Of a stretch of DNA of 64,000 nucleotides, positions 31,498 through 40,133 are shown in pieces; position 1 is the stretch's first letter, and each line of letters begins with the position of its first letter. A program made the position numbers and the translations under genes. The stretch comes from Actinokineospora alba (GTDB lineage Bacteria; Actinomycetota; Actinomycetes; Mycobacteriales; Pseudonocardiaceae): NCBI RefSeq assembly GCF_004362515.1, contig NZ_SNXU01000001.1, forward strand, positions 5,146,001 to 5,210,000, given 5' to 3'. A model generated the notes under the pieces. That model did no database searches. It was not told the DNA's origin and saw only the letters and a program-made list of their open reading frames with translations.

Positions 31498-32925
31498 TGT
31501 TGCGGGCCATCCCGCCGAATACGACACCGTGGAACGGCGCGATGCCCTTCCAGTACGCCTGACCCGCCAGCCCGTGCGGCTCGAACACCGCGCGCTGGCG
31601 GTAAAGGGCGCCACCGTCCGCCGTCGGCTCGACGCACAGCTCGAGCCACGCGCGGCCGGGAACCTTCATCTCCGCGCGCAGGCGCAGCATCCGCGGCCGC
31701 TCCAGGCGTTCCACCGCCACCAGTCCAGCGCCTCGCCCACGTGCAGCCGCCTCGGGTCGCGCCTGCCGCGGCGCAGGCCCACGCCGCCGGTGAGCCGGTC
31801 GATCAGGCCGCGGACCGACCACGCCAGCGGGAACGAGTACCAGCCCCGCTCGCCGCCGATCGACTCGATGACGTCCCAGAGCGCCTGCGGGCTCGCCGAT
31901 GTCGGGTGTTCCCGGATGTCCTCGTACACCGAACCGCCGGACCACTCCGGGTCTGACGGCAGCGGATCGGAGGGGGCGGTGGGCCAGGCCGCGTCCGACC
32001 AGCGGGTGGGCACGTCGGCGTTGCGGATGCGGGCCAAGGCCAGTTCGACGGCCCGCTCGTAGTGCAGCAGGCCGGGTTCCGGGTCGGGGATGTACTTCTC
32101 GATGTCGTGGTCGCGGCACACCACCTCGTGCACGACCGACTCGATCAACGGGATGGCGATGCCGCGCGGCACCGGCGTCACCAGGTTGACCCACTGCGCC
32201 GACAGCCACGGCGTGAGGACGGGGACGGGCAGCACCACCCGTCGCACCAACCCGGCGACGACCGCGTAGCGGCGCATCATCTGCAGGTAGGTGAGCACAT
32301 CCGGCCCACCGATATCGAACGCCCGCGACACGCTCTCGGGCAGCTCGGCCGCGGCGACGAGATAGTGCAGCACGTCGCGCACGGCGATCGGCTGGATCCG
32401 GTTGCGCACCCAGCGCGGCGTGATCATCGCGGGCAGCCGCTCGGTCAGGTAGCGCAGCATCTCGAAGCTGGCCGACCCCGACCCGATGATCACCGCCGCC
32501 TGCAGCACGGCGGTCGGCACGCCGCTGGCGAGCAGAATGTCGCCGACCTCCGCGCGGGATCCCAAGTGGTCGGACAGGTCACCGGACTCGGGCAGAATCC
32601 CGCCGAGATAGACGATCCGCGCCACACCCGTCTCCCGGGCGCAGTCGGCGACCACCTTCGCCGCCCGCCGGTCGATCTCGACGAAGTTCGCCCGGTTGAG
32701 TGAGTGGACGAGGTAGTACACGACCTCCTGGCCCGCCATCGCGGCCCGCACCTGAGCACGGTCGGTGACATCACCTTGGACAACCTCGATGGCGTCGCGC
32801 CAGGGCACTTCGGCGAGTTTGTCGGGTGTCCGGGCCACCGCCCGGACCTGGTGGCCCGCCTCAAGCAACGCGGGCAGCAGCCGCCCACCGATGTAGCCGG
32901 TCGCGCCGAACACCACACATCGCAT
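31463..32925 (-). pseudogene. NAD(P)-binding DUF2867-type protein, split by a 1-nt frameshift
   Basis: The main frame from ATG 32925 gives an atypical SDR (FGATGYIGGRLLPALLEAG, YYLVHSL, IVYLGG), followed by a DUF2867 domain (GGSVYEDIREH, WSVRGLIDRLTGG, LHVGEALDWWR). Near 31714-31716 the frame shifts: the expected VERLERPRMLRLRAEMKVPG...RNITGAAER continues in the next frame to a stop at 31463. One missing G on the coding strand restores a protein of about 485-490 residues, the family's normal size. Either it is a recent mutation or a sequencing error in a G-run; nearly all conserved blocks remain. Its role is unknown. Confidence 0.8.
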
Positions 32926-33015
32926 CAGCCGATTCTGGGTGCGGCGCTCATGGGCCGCACAGTGAACTCACCCAGCGAACACACCGCCGTCTACCTCCGA
33001 ATAGGCGTCCAGCCG

Positions 33016-33456
33016 CTAGCCGCGCAGGGGCCAAGGCGGGATCGGGGGTTCCTCCGGGGTCGCCTCGTGACCGGGCTCCCCAGGAGTGCGCCGGTCGCGT
33101 TTCAGCGCGGCCTCATGAAGATGTCGCCGCCCGCCCGTCAGCTTCCGCGTCTCGCGTTCCAGCTCCCGGAACGGCTGGTAATACGTGTCGTCGTATTCCT
33201 CGACAACCTGAAAAGTCCACCGTCCATACAGAACGTTGCGCCCCAACAGTTCCCGCCGCAGCCGCTCCGCCACGTCCCGATGCCCGGCGCATGCCAGCAG
33301 GTCTATCGCCTTCTCCACCTTGAAGTCGGCTGACCCCGTGAGCTGATGGAAGGCGTACAGGTGGCCGCGCGCGATCTCGGTGGTCTCCAGTGCCTCGGTC
33401 AGCTTCCCGACCGCCTCCACCGTGGCCGCGTCTACTGATTCTTCTGTGTCCGCCAT
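33016..33456 (-). CDS. Conserved hypothetical protein, helical
   Basis: A 146-residue protein, mostly helical and charged. It has TVEAVGKLTEALETTEIARGHLYAFHQLTGSADFKVEKAIDLL, then RELLGRNVLYGRWTFQVVEEYDDTYY with several aromatic residues, and a basic, Pro-rich C-terminus. I prefer ATG 33456 because the upstream extension has Arg/Pro-rich noise. I recognise the pattern as an actinomycete conserved hypothetical but know no function. It is monocistronic, divergent from the esterase gene at 33606. Confidence 0.7.
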   Translation of the reverse strand: MADTEESVDAATVEAVGKLTEALETTEIARGHLYAFHQLTGSADFKVEKAIDLLACAGHRDVAERLRRELLGRNVLYGRWTFQVVEEYDDTYYQPFRELERETRKLTGGRRHLHEAALKRDRRTPGEPGHEATPEEPPIPPWPLRG

Positions 33457-33605
33457 GCCGGGAGTACTACCCCGAAACCCGCCCGGCCCCACATCCGCGC
33501 TCGGTGACACACCCCGGCCCCGGTTTTGCCGGATACGGACAACATTCGCCGGGCGGGACACACCGACCGTTGCTCACCGTGTCCGGCCGGTGCGACAGTC
33601 GACCA

Positions 33606-34595
33606 GTGAACAGTCGTACTCCGAGTTCGAGTGAGACCCAGCCCGCGTCCGAGTACCGCCCTGGCGGGCAGAGCTTCCGGGCGGCCGTGATCCGGTGGCT
33701 GTGCCGGATCTTCGTGCGGCCGACGCTCGCGTGGTGGCCGTTGCGGGGGCCGCTCTCGAAGATGATGCCGCTGGTCAATCTCGCACTGCGGGTCGTGCCC
33801 CGGCTGCGGGAGACCGAATGCGAGCACGTCGACGGTGGCACCTGGCGGGCCGAGTTCGTCCGCCCGCGTGGGGCCGCCGACTCGGTCGCCGCCATTCTCT
33901 ACCTGCACGGGGGAGCCTTCCTGTTCTGTGGCCTGGCGACCCACCGGCGGATCGTGGAGCGGCTGGCGCTGCGCACCGGGCTGCCGGTGCTGTCCGTGGC
34001 CTACCGGCACCTGCCCAAGGGCCGCCTCGACGAGTCCCTCGCCGACGCCGCCGAAGCGGTGCGCTGGCTGCAGACCCGCGGTATCGCCCCGGACAAGGTC
34101 GTCTGCGTCGGTGACTCCGCGGGCGGCCACCTGGCCTTCGCGCTCGCGCTGAACGCCCCGGCCGCGGGCCTGCCCCGGCCCGCGGGGGTCGTCGGCCTCT
34201 CCCCATGGCTGGACTTCGACAGTGTCACCAAGCTCGGGCACCGCAACGCCCGCTCGGACGTCTTCATCCCGGCCCGCAGGCTCTCGCGGGTCGGGATGCT
34301 GTGCGCGGGGAACGGCACCGAGATCGACCCAGTCCGCTCGCCGGTCAACGGCGACCTGTCGTGCCTGCCACCCGTCCTCATCCAGTGCGCGGAGGACGAA
34401 GTCCTGCGCTGCGACGCGGAACTCATGGCCGAACGCCTGAGCGCGGCCGGGGTCGAGCACCGGCTGCAGATCTGGCAGGGCCAGGTGCACGCTTTCCCTG
34501 TGCTGGGCCATGTCCTGCCCGAAAGCAGCGCCGCCCTCGACGAGATCGCGACCTTCACCACCGTGGTCCTGGCGGGCTCGGCGAACGCCGCCTGA
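33606..34595 (+). CDS. Alpha/beta hydrolase, hormone-sensitive-lipase-like esterase
   Basis: A 329-residue esterase of the HSL family. The oxyanion-hole motif YLHGGAFLF is followed by SVAYRHLPKGRLDESLADA, the nucleophile motif VGDSAGGHLAFALAL, then IQCAEDEVLRCDAE (Asp) and GQVHAFPVLGHVLP (His). The N-terminal 60 residues include an amphipathic or membrane-near stretch (WLCRIFVRPTLAWW) but no cleavable signal. GTG 33606 is the likely start; upstream reading is poor. It probably hydrolyses small acyl esters. Confidence 0.87.
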   Translation: MNSRTPSSSETQPASEYRPGGQSFRAAVIRWLCRIFVRPTLAWWPLRGPLSKMMPLVNLALRVVPRLRETECEHVDGGTWRAEFVRPRGAADSVAAILYLHGGAFLFCGLATHRRIVERLALRTGLPVLSVAYRHLPKGRLDESLADAAEAVRWLQTRGIAPDKVVCVGDSAGGHLAFALALNAPAAGLPRPAGVVGLSPWLDFDSVTKLGHRNARSDVFIPARRLSRVGMLCAGNGTEIDPVRSPVNGDLSCLPPVLIQCAEDEVLRCDAELMAERLSAAGVEHRLQIWQGQVHAFPVLGHVLPESSAALDEIATFTTVVLAGSANAA

Positions 34596-34669
34596 GGCGC
34601 GCGGGCGGGCGCGCGATTGAATGTGCCACCCAGGCTCCCGCCCGAGGGAGACCCGACATCGGAGGCCAC

Positions 34670-34927
34670 GTGTCCGACGCGACCCGAGACATCGAACGCA
34701 TCTACTCCACCCCGGACGTCGTCGCGAAGCTGCGCCGGCTCGCCGACGCCCTGGAGTCCGAGACGTCGTTCCGGATCCAGATCGCGGGTGAGCGCATCCG
34801 CGTCCCGGCGCGCGCCCAGTTCTCCATCGAGCACGAGCGCGGCGACGGGGAAGAGGAGATCGAGTTCCAGCTCAAGTGGACGCACGAAGAGGCCGACGAC
34901 GACGCCGACGACGAGTCGGTGGTCTAG
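34670..34927 (+). CDS. Amphi-Trp domain protein
   Basis: An 85-residue acidic protein starting at GTG 34670 with GGAGG just upstream. It has IERIYSTPDVVAKLRRLADAL, FRIQIAGERIRVPARAQFSIEHERG and EEEIEFQLKWTHEE. This is the pattern of the small amphi-Trp family: a conserved Trp after alternating hydrophobic and acidic residues. The function of the family is not established. It follows the esterase by 74 nt. Confidence 0.75.
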   Translation: MSDATRDIERIYSTPDVVAKLRRLADALESETSFRIQIAGERIRVPARAQFSIEHERGDGEEEIEFQLKWTHEEADDDADDESVV

Positions 34928-34985
34928 GAACATCGCGTGGCGGGCGGCGATCCGTCGCCCCCCACGCGGTATCTCCATCAGTGGG

Positions 34986-35014
34986 TTGACACAACCTCCA
35001 CTCGGAGCTATAAG
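34986..35014 (+). promoter_or_regulatory. Strong housekeeping-type promoter
   Basis: TTGACA (34986-34991) and TATAAG (35009-35014) are spaced by exactly 17 nt, close to the consensus for the principal sigma factor. It lies 51 nt upstream of the ATG at 35066 in an AT-richer patch. It is the best promoter match I see in the window. Confidence 0.75.
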
Positions 35015-35065
35015 AATAGGGAAGACAGCTTCAGGAACCTGGCGGTCCCGCAGGAGTGTTTTCCG

Positions 35066-35338
35066 ATGGCTGAGCAAAGGGAACGACCCGATCGCGTGGG
35101 CGAGGCATTCGCCGAGTTGGTGCTCGCCGACCGGACATTCCTGCGGGCGGAGTTCGACGCCATCGTGGCCGCCAACTTCGATCCGTCCGCCTTCCCGAGC
35201 CCGACCAGGCCGAGCGTTCCCGCTCCACGGCCCCCGCACGCGAATCCAGTCCATCTCACCCCAGTTCGCAAGGTCGCCGGGAGTGTCGTCGAGCGTGGCG
35301 CGCGGTGGGTTCGCCAGCGTTCCCCTCCGGTCGGGTGA
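35066..35338 (+). CDS. Small hypothetical protein
   Basis: A 90-residue protein read from ATG 35066 with CAGGAG 10 nt upstream. The N-terminal half is helical and acidic (RVGEAFAELVLADRTFLRAEFDAIVAANF). The C-terminal half is Pro/Arg-rich (SPTRPSVPAPRPP) and basic at the end. No family is recognised. The near-consensus promoter directly upstream argues that it is a real, well-expressed gene. Confidence 0.6.
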   Translation: MAEQRERPDRVGEAFAELVLADRTFLRAEFDAIVAANFDPSAFPSPTRPSVPAPRPPHANPVHLTPVRKVAGSVVERGARWVRQRSPPVG

Positions 35339-35432
35339 GGATGACCGTCGACCCCGGCTGCCACGTCACCGCGGCCGGGGTCGACGGCGCTCAGCCCCCG
35401 CAGGTCCCATCCCGTGACGTCCGGAGGCCATG

Positions 35433-35828
35433 ATGGCCCGCATCCGCCGACCCCGGCAGGCAGGCGCCCCGAGGGCGATCGCCCCAGCGGCGAGCGCCGC
35501 GATGGCAGGCGCCGCCGACGGCATCGCCGCGGCTGTGCGCGAGCGCCGCGCGGCCGACCACGACGAACTGCGCGAGAGCGGCTGGCAGCTCACCCGGCTC
35601 ACCGGTGGCCTGGCCGACGTGGTCGCCCTCCTCGCCACGGAGCTGGCCGACCACGACCGGCACCGGCTGCTGCGCGGACACGACGGCGGCGACCCGGCGC
35701 CCGCGCTGGCTACCGCCTCCCGCGAGCTGACGGAACTGCGCCAAGCGCTCGAGGCTGCCGAGCGTGCCGCCCGCGAGTACTACACCGCGCTGAGCGGGCT
35801 CACCGTCGACGTGGACCTCACCGGGTGA
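35433..35828 (+). CDS. Hypothetical helical protein
   Basis: A 131-residue protein. An Arg/Ala-rich start leads into helices such as GIAAAVRERRAADHDELRESG, GGLADVVALLATELADHD and RELTELRQALEAAERAAREYYTALSGL, a likely coiled coil. I chose ATG 35433 over 35430 because it is better spaced from GGAGG. It ends 3 nt before the J-domain gene, with which it forms a two-gene operon. It may be a partner of that protein (inference). Confidence 0.6.
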   Translation: MARIRRPRQAGAPRAIAPAASAAMAGAADGIAAAVRERRAADHDELRESGWQLTRLTGGLADVVALLATELADHDRHRLLRGHDGGDPAPALATASRELTELRQALEAAERAAREYYTALSGLTVDVDLTG

Positions 35829-35831
35829 GCC

Positions 35832-36122
35832 ATGCACCGCCGGACCCAGGACCCGTACGCGGTGCTCGGCGTCGACCGCGACGCCGCTCCCGCCGAGATC
35901 GCCGCCGCCTACCGGGCGCTCGTGCGGGAACTGCACCCGGACAACCAGCACCCCAGCGACCCGGAGCGCCTCGCCCAGGTCGTCACCGCCTACCAGGCGC
36001 TGCGGGCCCGCCGACGAGCCGACGACAGCCCGGGCACCCGCGTCGAGGTCCACGTCCGCCGCGGCCCGCCGAGCCCGGAGCCCGCGCTGCGGGCCGGGCC
36101 CGTGCGGCGCCACGGGCGGTGA
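35832..36122 (+). CDS. Short J-domain (DnaJ-like) protein
   Basis: A 96-residue protein consisting of a J-domain (DPYAVLGVDRDAAPAEIAAAYRALVRELHPDN) and a basic tail. The HPD motif needed to stimulate Hsp70 ATPase is intact. It lacks the G/F, zinc-finger and C-terminal domains of DnaJ, so it is a J-domain-only co-chaperone that would recruit DnaK to a specific client. It is coupled to the helical protein gene 3 nt upstream. Confidence 0.82.
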   Translation: MHRRTQDPYAVLGVDRDAAPAEIAAAYRALVRELHPDNQHPSDPERLAQVVTAYQALRARRRADDSPGTRVEVHVRRGPPSPEPALRAGPVRRHGR

Positions 36123-36126
36123 CCGC

Positions 36127-36345
36127 TCAGCGCGCCTCGTCGCCCTGATCGTCGAACGGGACGGCGCGGTGCTGGTCGGCGACATCGGCCGGGTCCGCCT
36201 CCTGCCAGATCTCACCGACCGGCTCGAGGTCGCTCTCCTCGTCCGGGTCGACCGGTGTCTTCTGGGCGACTACGTCCCCCTCCGGCACCTCCACAGTTCC
36301 GGGCGGGGCCAGTCGAGGGTCGTTCTCCTCCGACGGCAGCCTCAT
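36127..36345 (-). CDS. Small acidic hypothetical protein
   Basis: A 72-residue, very acidic, Pro-rich protein (SEENDPRLAPPGTVEVPEGDVVAQ, DEESDLEPVGEIWQEADPADVADQ). It is probably disordered. GGGAG lies 12 nt before ATG 36345. It is convergent with the J-domain gene (4 nt apart). The coding call rests on codon pattern and ribosome site only. The 233 nt upstream (36346-36578) show no gene. Confidence 0.5.
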   Translation of the reverse strand: MRLPSEENDPRLAPPGTVEVPEGDVVAQKTPVDPDEESDLEPVGEIWQEADPADVADQHRAVPFDDQGDEAR

Positions 36346-36578
36346 GGGCGGGCACTCCCTCCAACTCGGGTCGTCGAACACCTTCGGGCCCAGTGTTCCC
36401 CGACTCGGCCGGGTCAGCACGACTGGCGACCTCGGTTGCCCGGCGGTGGCACTGTCGAATAGCCTGGTGGCACGGTTGAACCCAAGCCGCCCAGGATCAT
36501 CACGCCCTCGTCCGCTCCGGTGGGACGAGTCAGGCCCGGTGGCTGTGTGGTTCCCGTCGGGCCGGTCTGGAGACAACC

Positions 36579-37028
36579 ATGGTTGACATCGTCGACCCTC
36601 GCGGCACTCTGCGCTCAAACACCGACGGGGCAGGACCACTGACCGTCACGGTCACCCTCCGCCGCGCCGGCCTGGTTGTGCTGACCAGCCACGGCGAGAT
36701 CGACCTCTACACCGCGCCCATCCTGCGCGAGGCCATGGCCGCGCAGGAGAAGGTGGCCCGGATGGTGCTGGACCTGGCCGCGATCGAGTTCTGCGGGGTC
36801 GCGGGTGCCCGGGTGCTGGACGAGGGCGCGGACAGGGCACGGGACCATGGCGGGCGGCTGAGCCTGGTCGTGGCCACCGTCGGCGTGCGCAGGCTGCTGC
36901 AGCTCACCGGGCTCGACCGGCGCGTCCCCACGTACCCGGACCTGTCGACGGCGCTGTTCGTCGAGGGGCTGGGTTTGGCACCGACCGGGTCCGAAGAGGA
37001 TGCTGGAGAGTCCCCAGTTCCGCCGTGA
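36579..37028 (+). CDS. STAS-domain protein, anti-sigma-antagonist-like, without the phospho-site
   Basis: A 149-residue protein with one STAS domain: LVVLTSHGEIDLYTAPILREAM, MVLDLAAIEFCGVAGARVL, LSLVVATVGVRRLLQLTGLD. In SpoIIAA/RsbV-like antagonists the loop reads D-S-S/A-G with a Ser phosphorylated by the partner kinase; here the matching residues are G-V-A-G, so that Ser is missing. It may act constitutively or be regulated otherwise. It precedes the GAF-ANTAR gene, so both may belong to one signalling unit. Confidence 0.8.
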   Translation: MVDIVDPRGTLRSNTDGAGPLTVTVTLRRAGLVVLTSHGEIDLYTAPILREAMAAQEKVARMVLDLAAIEFCGVAGARVLDEGADRARDHGGRLSLVVATVGVRRLLQLTGLDRRVPTYPDLSTALFVEGLGLAPTGSEEDAGESPVPP

Positions 37029-37111
37029 TACCTGTTCGGCCCGGAAACCCCCGACCCCACTCCATGCTCTGCGTCTGGCGCTGGAATGGCGAAAACCCCC
37101 TAGGTGACAAG

Positions 37112-37975
37112 TTGACCATCCAGCAGCCGTCCGACCTCGACGACGACAGCAACGCCTTCGACGAGCGGATCTGGGCCCAGGACAAGGCGCAGTTCGTCTC
37201 GCTGGCCGACCAGCCCGCCGAGGTGATCCTCGACGCGGACCTCGGCCCGCTCTCGCGCGAGTTCGCCCGCCTGACGAAGACCCTGCTCGCCGCGTCCACC
37301 GTCGCCGAGGTGCTCGAACAGGTGGTGTGGGCGGCGCGCCGGGTCATTCCCGGTGCCGACCTGGTGTCGGTCACGCTGCGCGGGCCGGACGGCTCATTCC
37401 ACACCCCGGTCGAGACCGACCCGATCGCCGCCAACCTCGACCAGCTGCAGTACGACACCGGTGAGGGGCCCTGCGTGACGGCCGCGAGCGCGTCGGCTCC
37501 CGGCTACGTGCGCAGCGACGACCTCGCGGGGGAGCCGGAGTGGCCCACGTTCGGGCCGGCCGCCGCCGCGTGCGGGTACAGCGCCATGCTCGCCACGGCG
37601 CTGGTGCCCGACTGCCTGCCGCCGCAGCTTTCCGGCGCGCTGAACATCTACGCCCGCGAACCGGGCACGCTCGACGCCCAGGCGCAGGAGACCGCGCTGC
37701 TCCTGGCCATCCACGCGTCCCTGGCGCTGGCGACCACGAAGGCCGTCACCCAGGCGGAGCTGCGCGAGGCGCACTTCCGGCGGGCGATCGAGAGCCGCGA
37801 CGTGATCGGCCAGGCCAAGGGAATCCTGATGCACCGCAGGGGAATCAGCGCCGACGAGGCCTTCGACCTGCTGCGCCGCACGTCCCAGGAACTCAACGTC
37901 AAACTCGCCGACCTCGCCCGCACCCTGACCGCCCGGCACAGCGAACTCGACATCGCGGACGAGACCGCGGGCTGA
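37112..37975 (+). CDS. GAF-ANTAR RNA-binding antitermination regulator
   Basis: About 287 residues from TTG 37112 (AGGTGAC upstream). GTG 37025 also opens the frame and overlaps the STAS stop, but its first 29 codons contain rare A/T-ending codons, so I prefer 37112. The GAF domain spans about residues 60-200 (LDQLQYDTGEGPCVTAA, YSAMLATALVPD). The C-terminal ANTAR domain is AIESRDVIGQAKGILMHRRGISADEAFDLLRRTSQ. ANTAR proteins bind dual hexaloop RNA hairpins to prevent termination. The GAF domain would sense a ligand or partner. Confidence 0.88.
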   Translation: MTIQQPSDLDDDSNAFDERIWAQDKAQFVSLADQPAEVILDADLGPLSREFARLTKTLLAASTVAEVLEQVVWAARRVIPGADLVSVTLRGPDGSFHTPVETDPIAANLDQLQYDTGEGPCVTAASASAPGYVRSDDLAGEPEWPTFGPAAAACGYSAMLATALVPDCLPPQLSGALNIYAREPGTLDAQAQETALLLAIHASLALATTKAVTQAELREAHFRRAIESRDVIGQAKGILMHRRGISADEAFDLLRRTSQELNVKLADLARTLTARHSELDIADETAG

Positions 37976-37976
37976 C

Positions 37977-38468
37977 TTACGTCACCTCGATGACGCGGGC
38001 CTCGAGCAGCGTCCCGTTCTCGATGCGCAGCGTTCCCATGGTGCCGTGCGGCTGACGCCTGCGGTCGGTGGGCGAGCCGGGGTTGAAGATCCGCAGGCCC
38101 GCGCCCACCACGTCCATCGGGATGTGCGAGTGGCCGAAGACCACCAGGTCGGCGTCCGGGAACCGGCGGCGCAGCCGCGCGGGGCGGCCGTCGGCCTTGC
38201 CGCTGTCGTGGATCATCGCCACCCGCAGCCCGTCGAGGTCGAGTTCCAGGGTCTCCGGCGCACCCCAGGCGGCGACGTCGGGGCCGTCGTTGTTGCCGAG
38301 CACGGCGTGGACCGGGGCGAACTCGGCAAGCTCGTCGAGCACTCCCGCGGTGCACACGTCGCCCGCGTGCAGGATCAGGTCGGCGTCGCGCAGGTGCGTG
38401 GCGACCCGCGTGGGGCACCCCTTCCAGTGGCGGGGTGCGTGGGTGTCGGACAGGACGGCGACGAGCAC
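37977..38468 (-). CDS. YfcE/MJ0936-type metallophosphoesterase
   Basis: A 163-residue calcineurin-like phosphoesterase. All family metal-ligand blocks are visible: VLSDTHAP, LILHAGDVC, VLGNNDGP, MIHDSG and VVFGHSHIP, then IFNPGSPTDRR. It hydrolyses phosphodiesters; the physiological substrate is unknown. I chose GTG 38468, which gives the normal start just before the first motif. It is convergent with the ANTAR gene, 1 nt apart. Confidence 0.9.
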   Translation of the reverse strand: MLVAVLSDTHAPRHWKGCPTRVATHLRDADLILHAGDVCTAGVLDELAEFAPVHAVLGNNDGPDVAAWGAPETLELDLDGLRVAMIHDSGKADGRPARLRRRFPDADLVVFGHSHIPMDVVGAGLRIFNPGSPTDRRRQPHGTMGTLRIENGTLLEARVIEVT

Positions 38469-38509
38469 GCCACCATCCTGCCCGCCCACGCTCGGGGGCG
38501 CTCCGAGAG

Positions 38510-38956
38510 TCAGGCGCTACGCGAGCCCGTGGTGACCGCGCCGCGTCCCAATGCGGCCAATCGGCCGACCAGGTCGTCGTCGGTGTCCGCCCGACGCAGG
38601 CGTACCGGGCGGATCGACCCCACCGGGTCGCCGCTGCGTAGCCGGGTCACCCAGTTCGCGACGAGCGTCGGCGGCGGCAGCACGTCGTGCCCCAGATAGG
38701 CGACCACGATCAGGTCTTCGCCGCTGTGCGTCTCGGCCGCCGCCGCCCAGCCGCGCTCCTCGTCCCAGAGCAGCGCCACGTCCCGGTCGGGGAACCGCGG
38801 GAGTCGGCCGTCGAGGGCGAGATAGACGCTCGCGGGGCGGTCCATCTGCAGGTAGGAGGAGTGTCCGCTGAGCCCCAGTGCCTCGGTCACGCGTCTCACA
38901 TACTCACGCAAACCACGTGCCAACGCTTCGTCGAGGTCCGCTTCCATCGTCACCAT
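38510..38956 (-). CDS. Hypothetical protein resembling DUF6292
   Basis: A 148-residue soluble protein: LREYVRRVTEALGLSG, ASVYLALDGRLPRFPDRDVALLWDEERGWAAAAET, VVAYLGHDVLPPPTLVANWV. The pattern resembles DUF6292 proteins of Pseudonocardiales as I remember them, which would support the taxonomic guess. No function is known. ATG 38956 or 38947 could be the start. Confidence 0.65.
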   Translation of the reverse strand: MVTMEADLDEALARGLREYVRRVTEALGLSGHSSYLQMDRPASVYLALDGRLPRFPDRDVALLWDEERGWAAAAETHSGEDLIVVAYLGHDVLPPPTLVANWVTRLRSGDPVGSIRPVRLRRADTDDDLVGRLAALGRGAVTTGSRSA

Positions 38957-39045
38957 CCGGGTCCGTCGGGTCTGTCACCGCCTGCTGTTCGACGTGGCCG
39001 GGGAATACCCCGGACGGGTGCCGGGAAACCATTCGGGTGGTGTGA

Positions 39046-40077
39046 TCAGGAAATGCGTTCGGTGAGCCACGCCAGCGCCAGCGGGTACCGGTACTCGATC
39101 GCGCCGTGCTTGCCGGGGAACAGTTCCAGCCGCACCACGTCGTCGGCGACGCCCGCCGCGGCCAGGGCGCGACGGAACGCGACCGCGCCGAAGTCGAGGT
39201 AGTACTCGTCCTGGTCGCCCGCGTCGATCCAGATCGCCTTGAGGGAACGCAGTGCCTCGGCGAACTCCGGCTGGGCGGCCATCCGGACCGGATCCCGCCG
39301 CAGCCAGCGGTCCCACACCTCGGGGACGGTCACTCCGAGGTCGTCGAACGGGAGTCGGACTGTGCCGTCCTCGTCGGCGGAGTAGCAGGCGGCGTAGCCG
39401 TATACCTCGATGAGGTCGAAGTCGGTGTCCTTCGTTCCCACGATCCGGCCGCTGCGGAAATCGGCGATGAAGTTCTCGTAGGAGCCGTCGTAGTTGTCGC
39501 GGAGCAGGCGGGCGACCTTGGGGAAATCGGTCTGGTAGGCGGCTTCGAACAACGCGTCCCCGGCGTGCGTGGCGAGTGCGCCGAAGACGTCGGGACGCAG
39601 CATCGGGGTGATCATCGCGCCGTAGCCGCCGCTGGACTTGCCGGTGATCGCCCGGTGGCCCGCGCTCGGCATCGTCCGGTAGTGCTCGTCGACCCACGGC
39701 ACGATCTCGTCGCAGAGGTACGAGTGGTACCGGCCGGTGGCGGGGGAGTCGAGGTACTGGCTGCCGCCGAGCGACGTCCACGCGTCGACGTAGACCACGA
39801 TCGCGGGCGGTGCCTCCTCGCGGGCGAAGATGCCGTCGGCCAACTCGATGAACGGCTGCCGCCACGGGGTGCGGTTGCGCCACATCGCGACGTGCCCGGT
39901 GTAGCCCTGGATCACGTAGACGGTGGGATAGCGCCGCTCGCCCTCGTCATAGCCGGGCGGCACGTAGACCCACAGCGGTCGCTCATGCGGGTCGCCGAGC
40001 GGGTTGCCGCGCAGCAGGTCGCTGGCGAACACGTGCTCATCGATCCGTCCGGCGAAGTCGGCCGTCCACGGCAGCAT
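39046..40077 (-). CDS. Putative esterase (esterase D/enterochelin-esterase-like)
   Basis: A 343-residue alpha/beta hydrolase of the PF00756 type. It has LWVYVPPGYDEGERRYPTVYVIQG, AIVVYVDAWTSLGGSQY, the nucleophile motif GKSSGGYGAM, WIDAGDQDEYYLDFG with the likely Asp, and FPGKHGAIEYRYPLAL with the likely His. AAAGGAGAT directly upstream fixes ATG 40077. No signal peptide, so it is cytosolic. Substrate unknown; S-acyl compounds or siderophore esters are typical for the fold. Confidence 0.85.
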   Translation of the reverse strand: MLPWTADFAGRIDEHVFASDLLRGNPLGDPHERPLWVYVPPGYDEGERRYPTVYVIQGYTGHVAMWRNRTPWRQPFIELADGIFAREEAPPAIVVYVDAWTSLGGSQYLDSPATGRYHSYLCDEIVPWVDEHYRTMPSAGHRAITGKSSGGYGAMITPMLRPDVFGALATHAGDALFEAAYQTDFPKVARLLRDNYDGSYENFIADFRSGRIVGTKDTDFDLIEVYGYAACYSADEDGTVRLPFDDLGVTVPEVWDRWLRRDPVRMAAQPEFAEALRSLKAIWIDAGDQDEYYLDFGAVAFRRALAAAGVADDVVRLELFPGKHGAIEYRYPLALAWLTERIS

Positions 40078-40133
40078 CCAGGATCTCCTTTGATCGGGCG
40101 TCCGGTCGAATTCTTCCGTGCGGCGCAAGCGGA

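Noticed and set aside
33457..33561. Longer N-terminus for the helical hypothetical gene
   Set aside because: The upstream residues are Arg/Pro/Gly-rich and lie in the likely promoter region shared with the divergent esterase.
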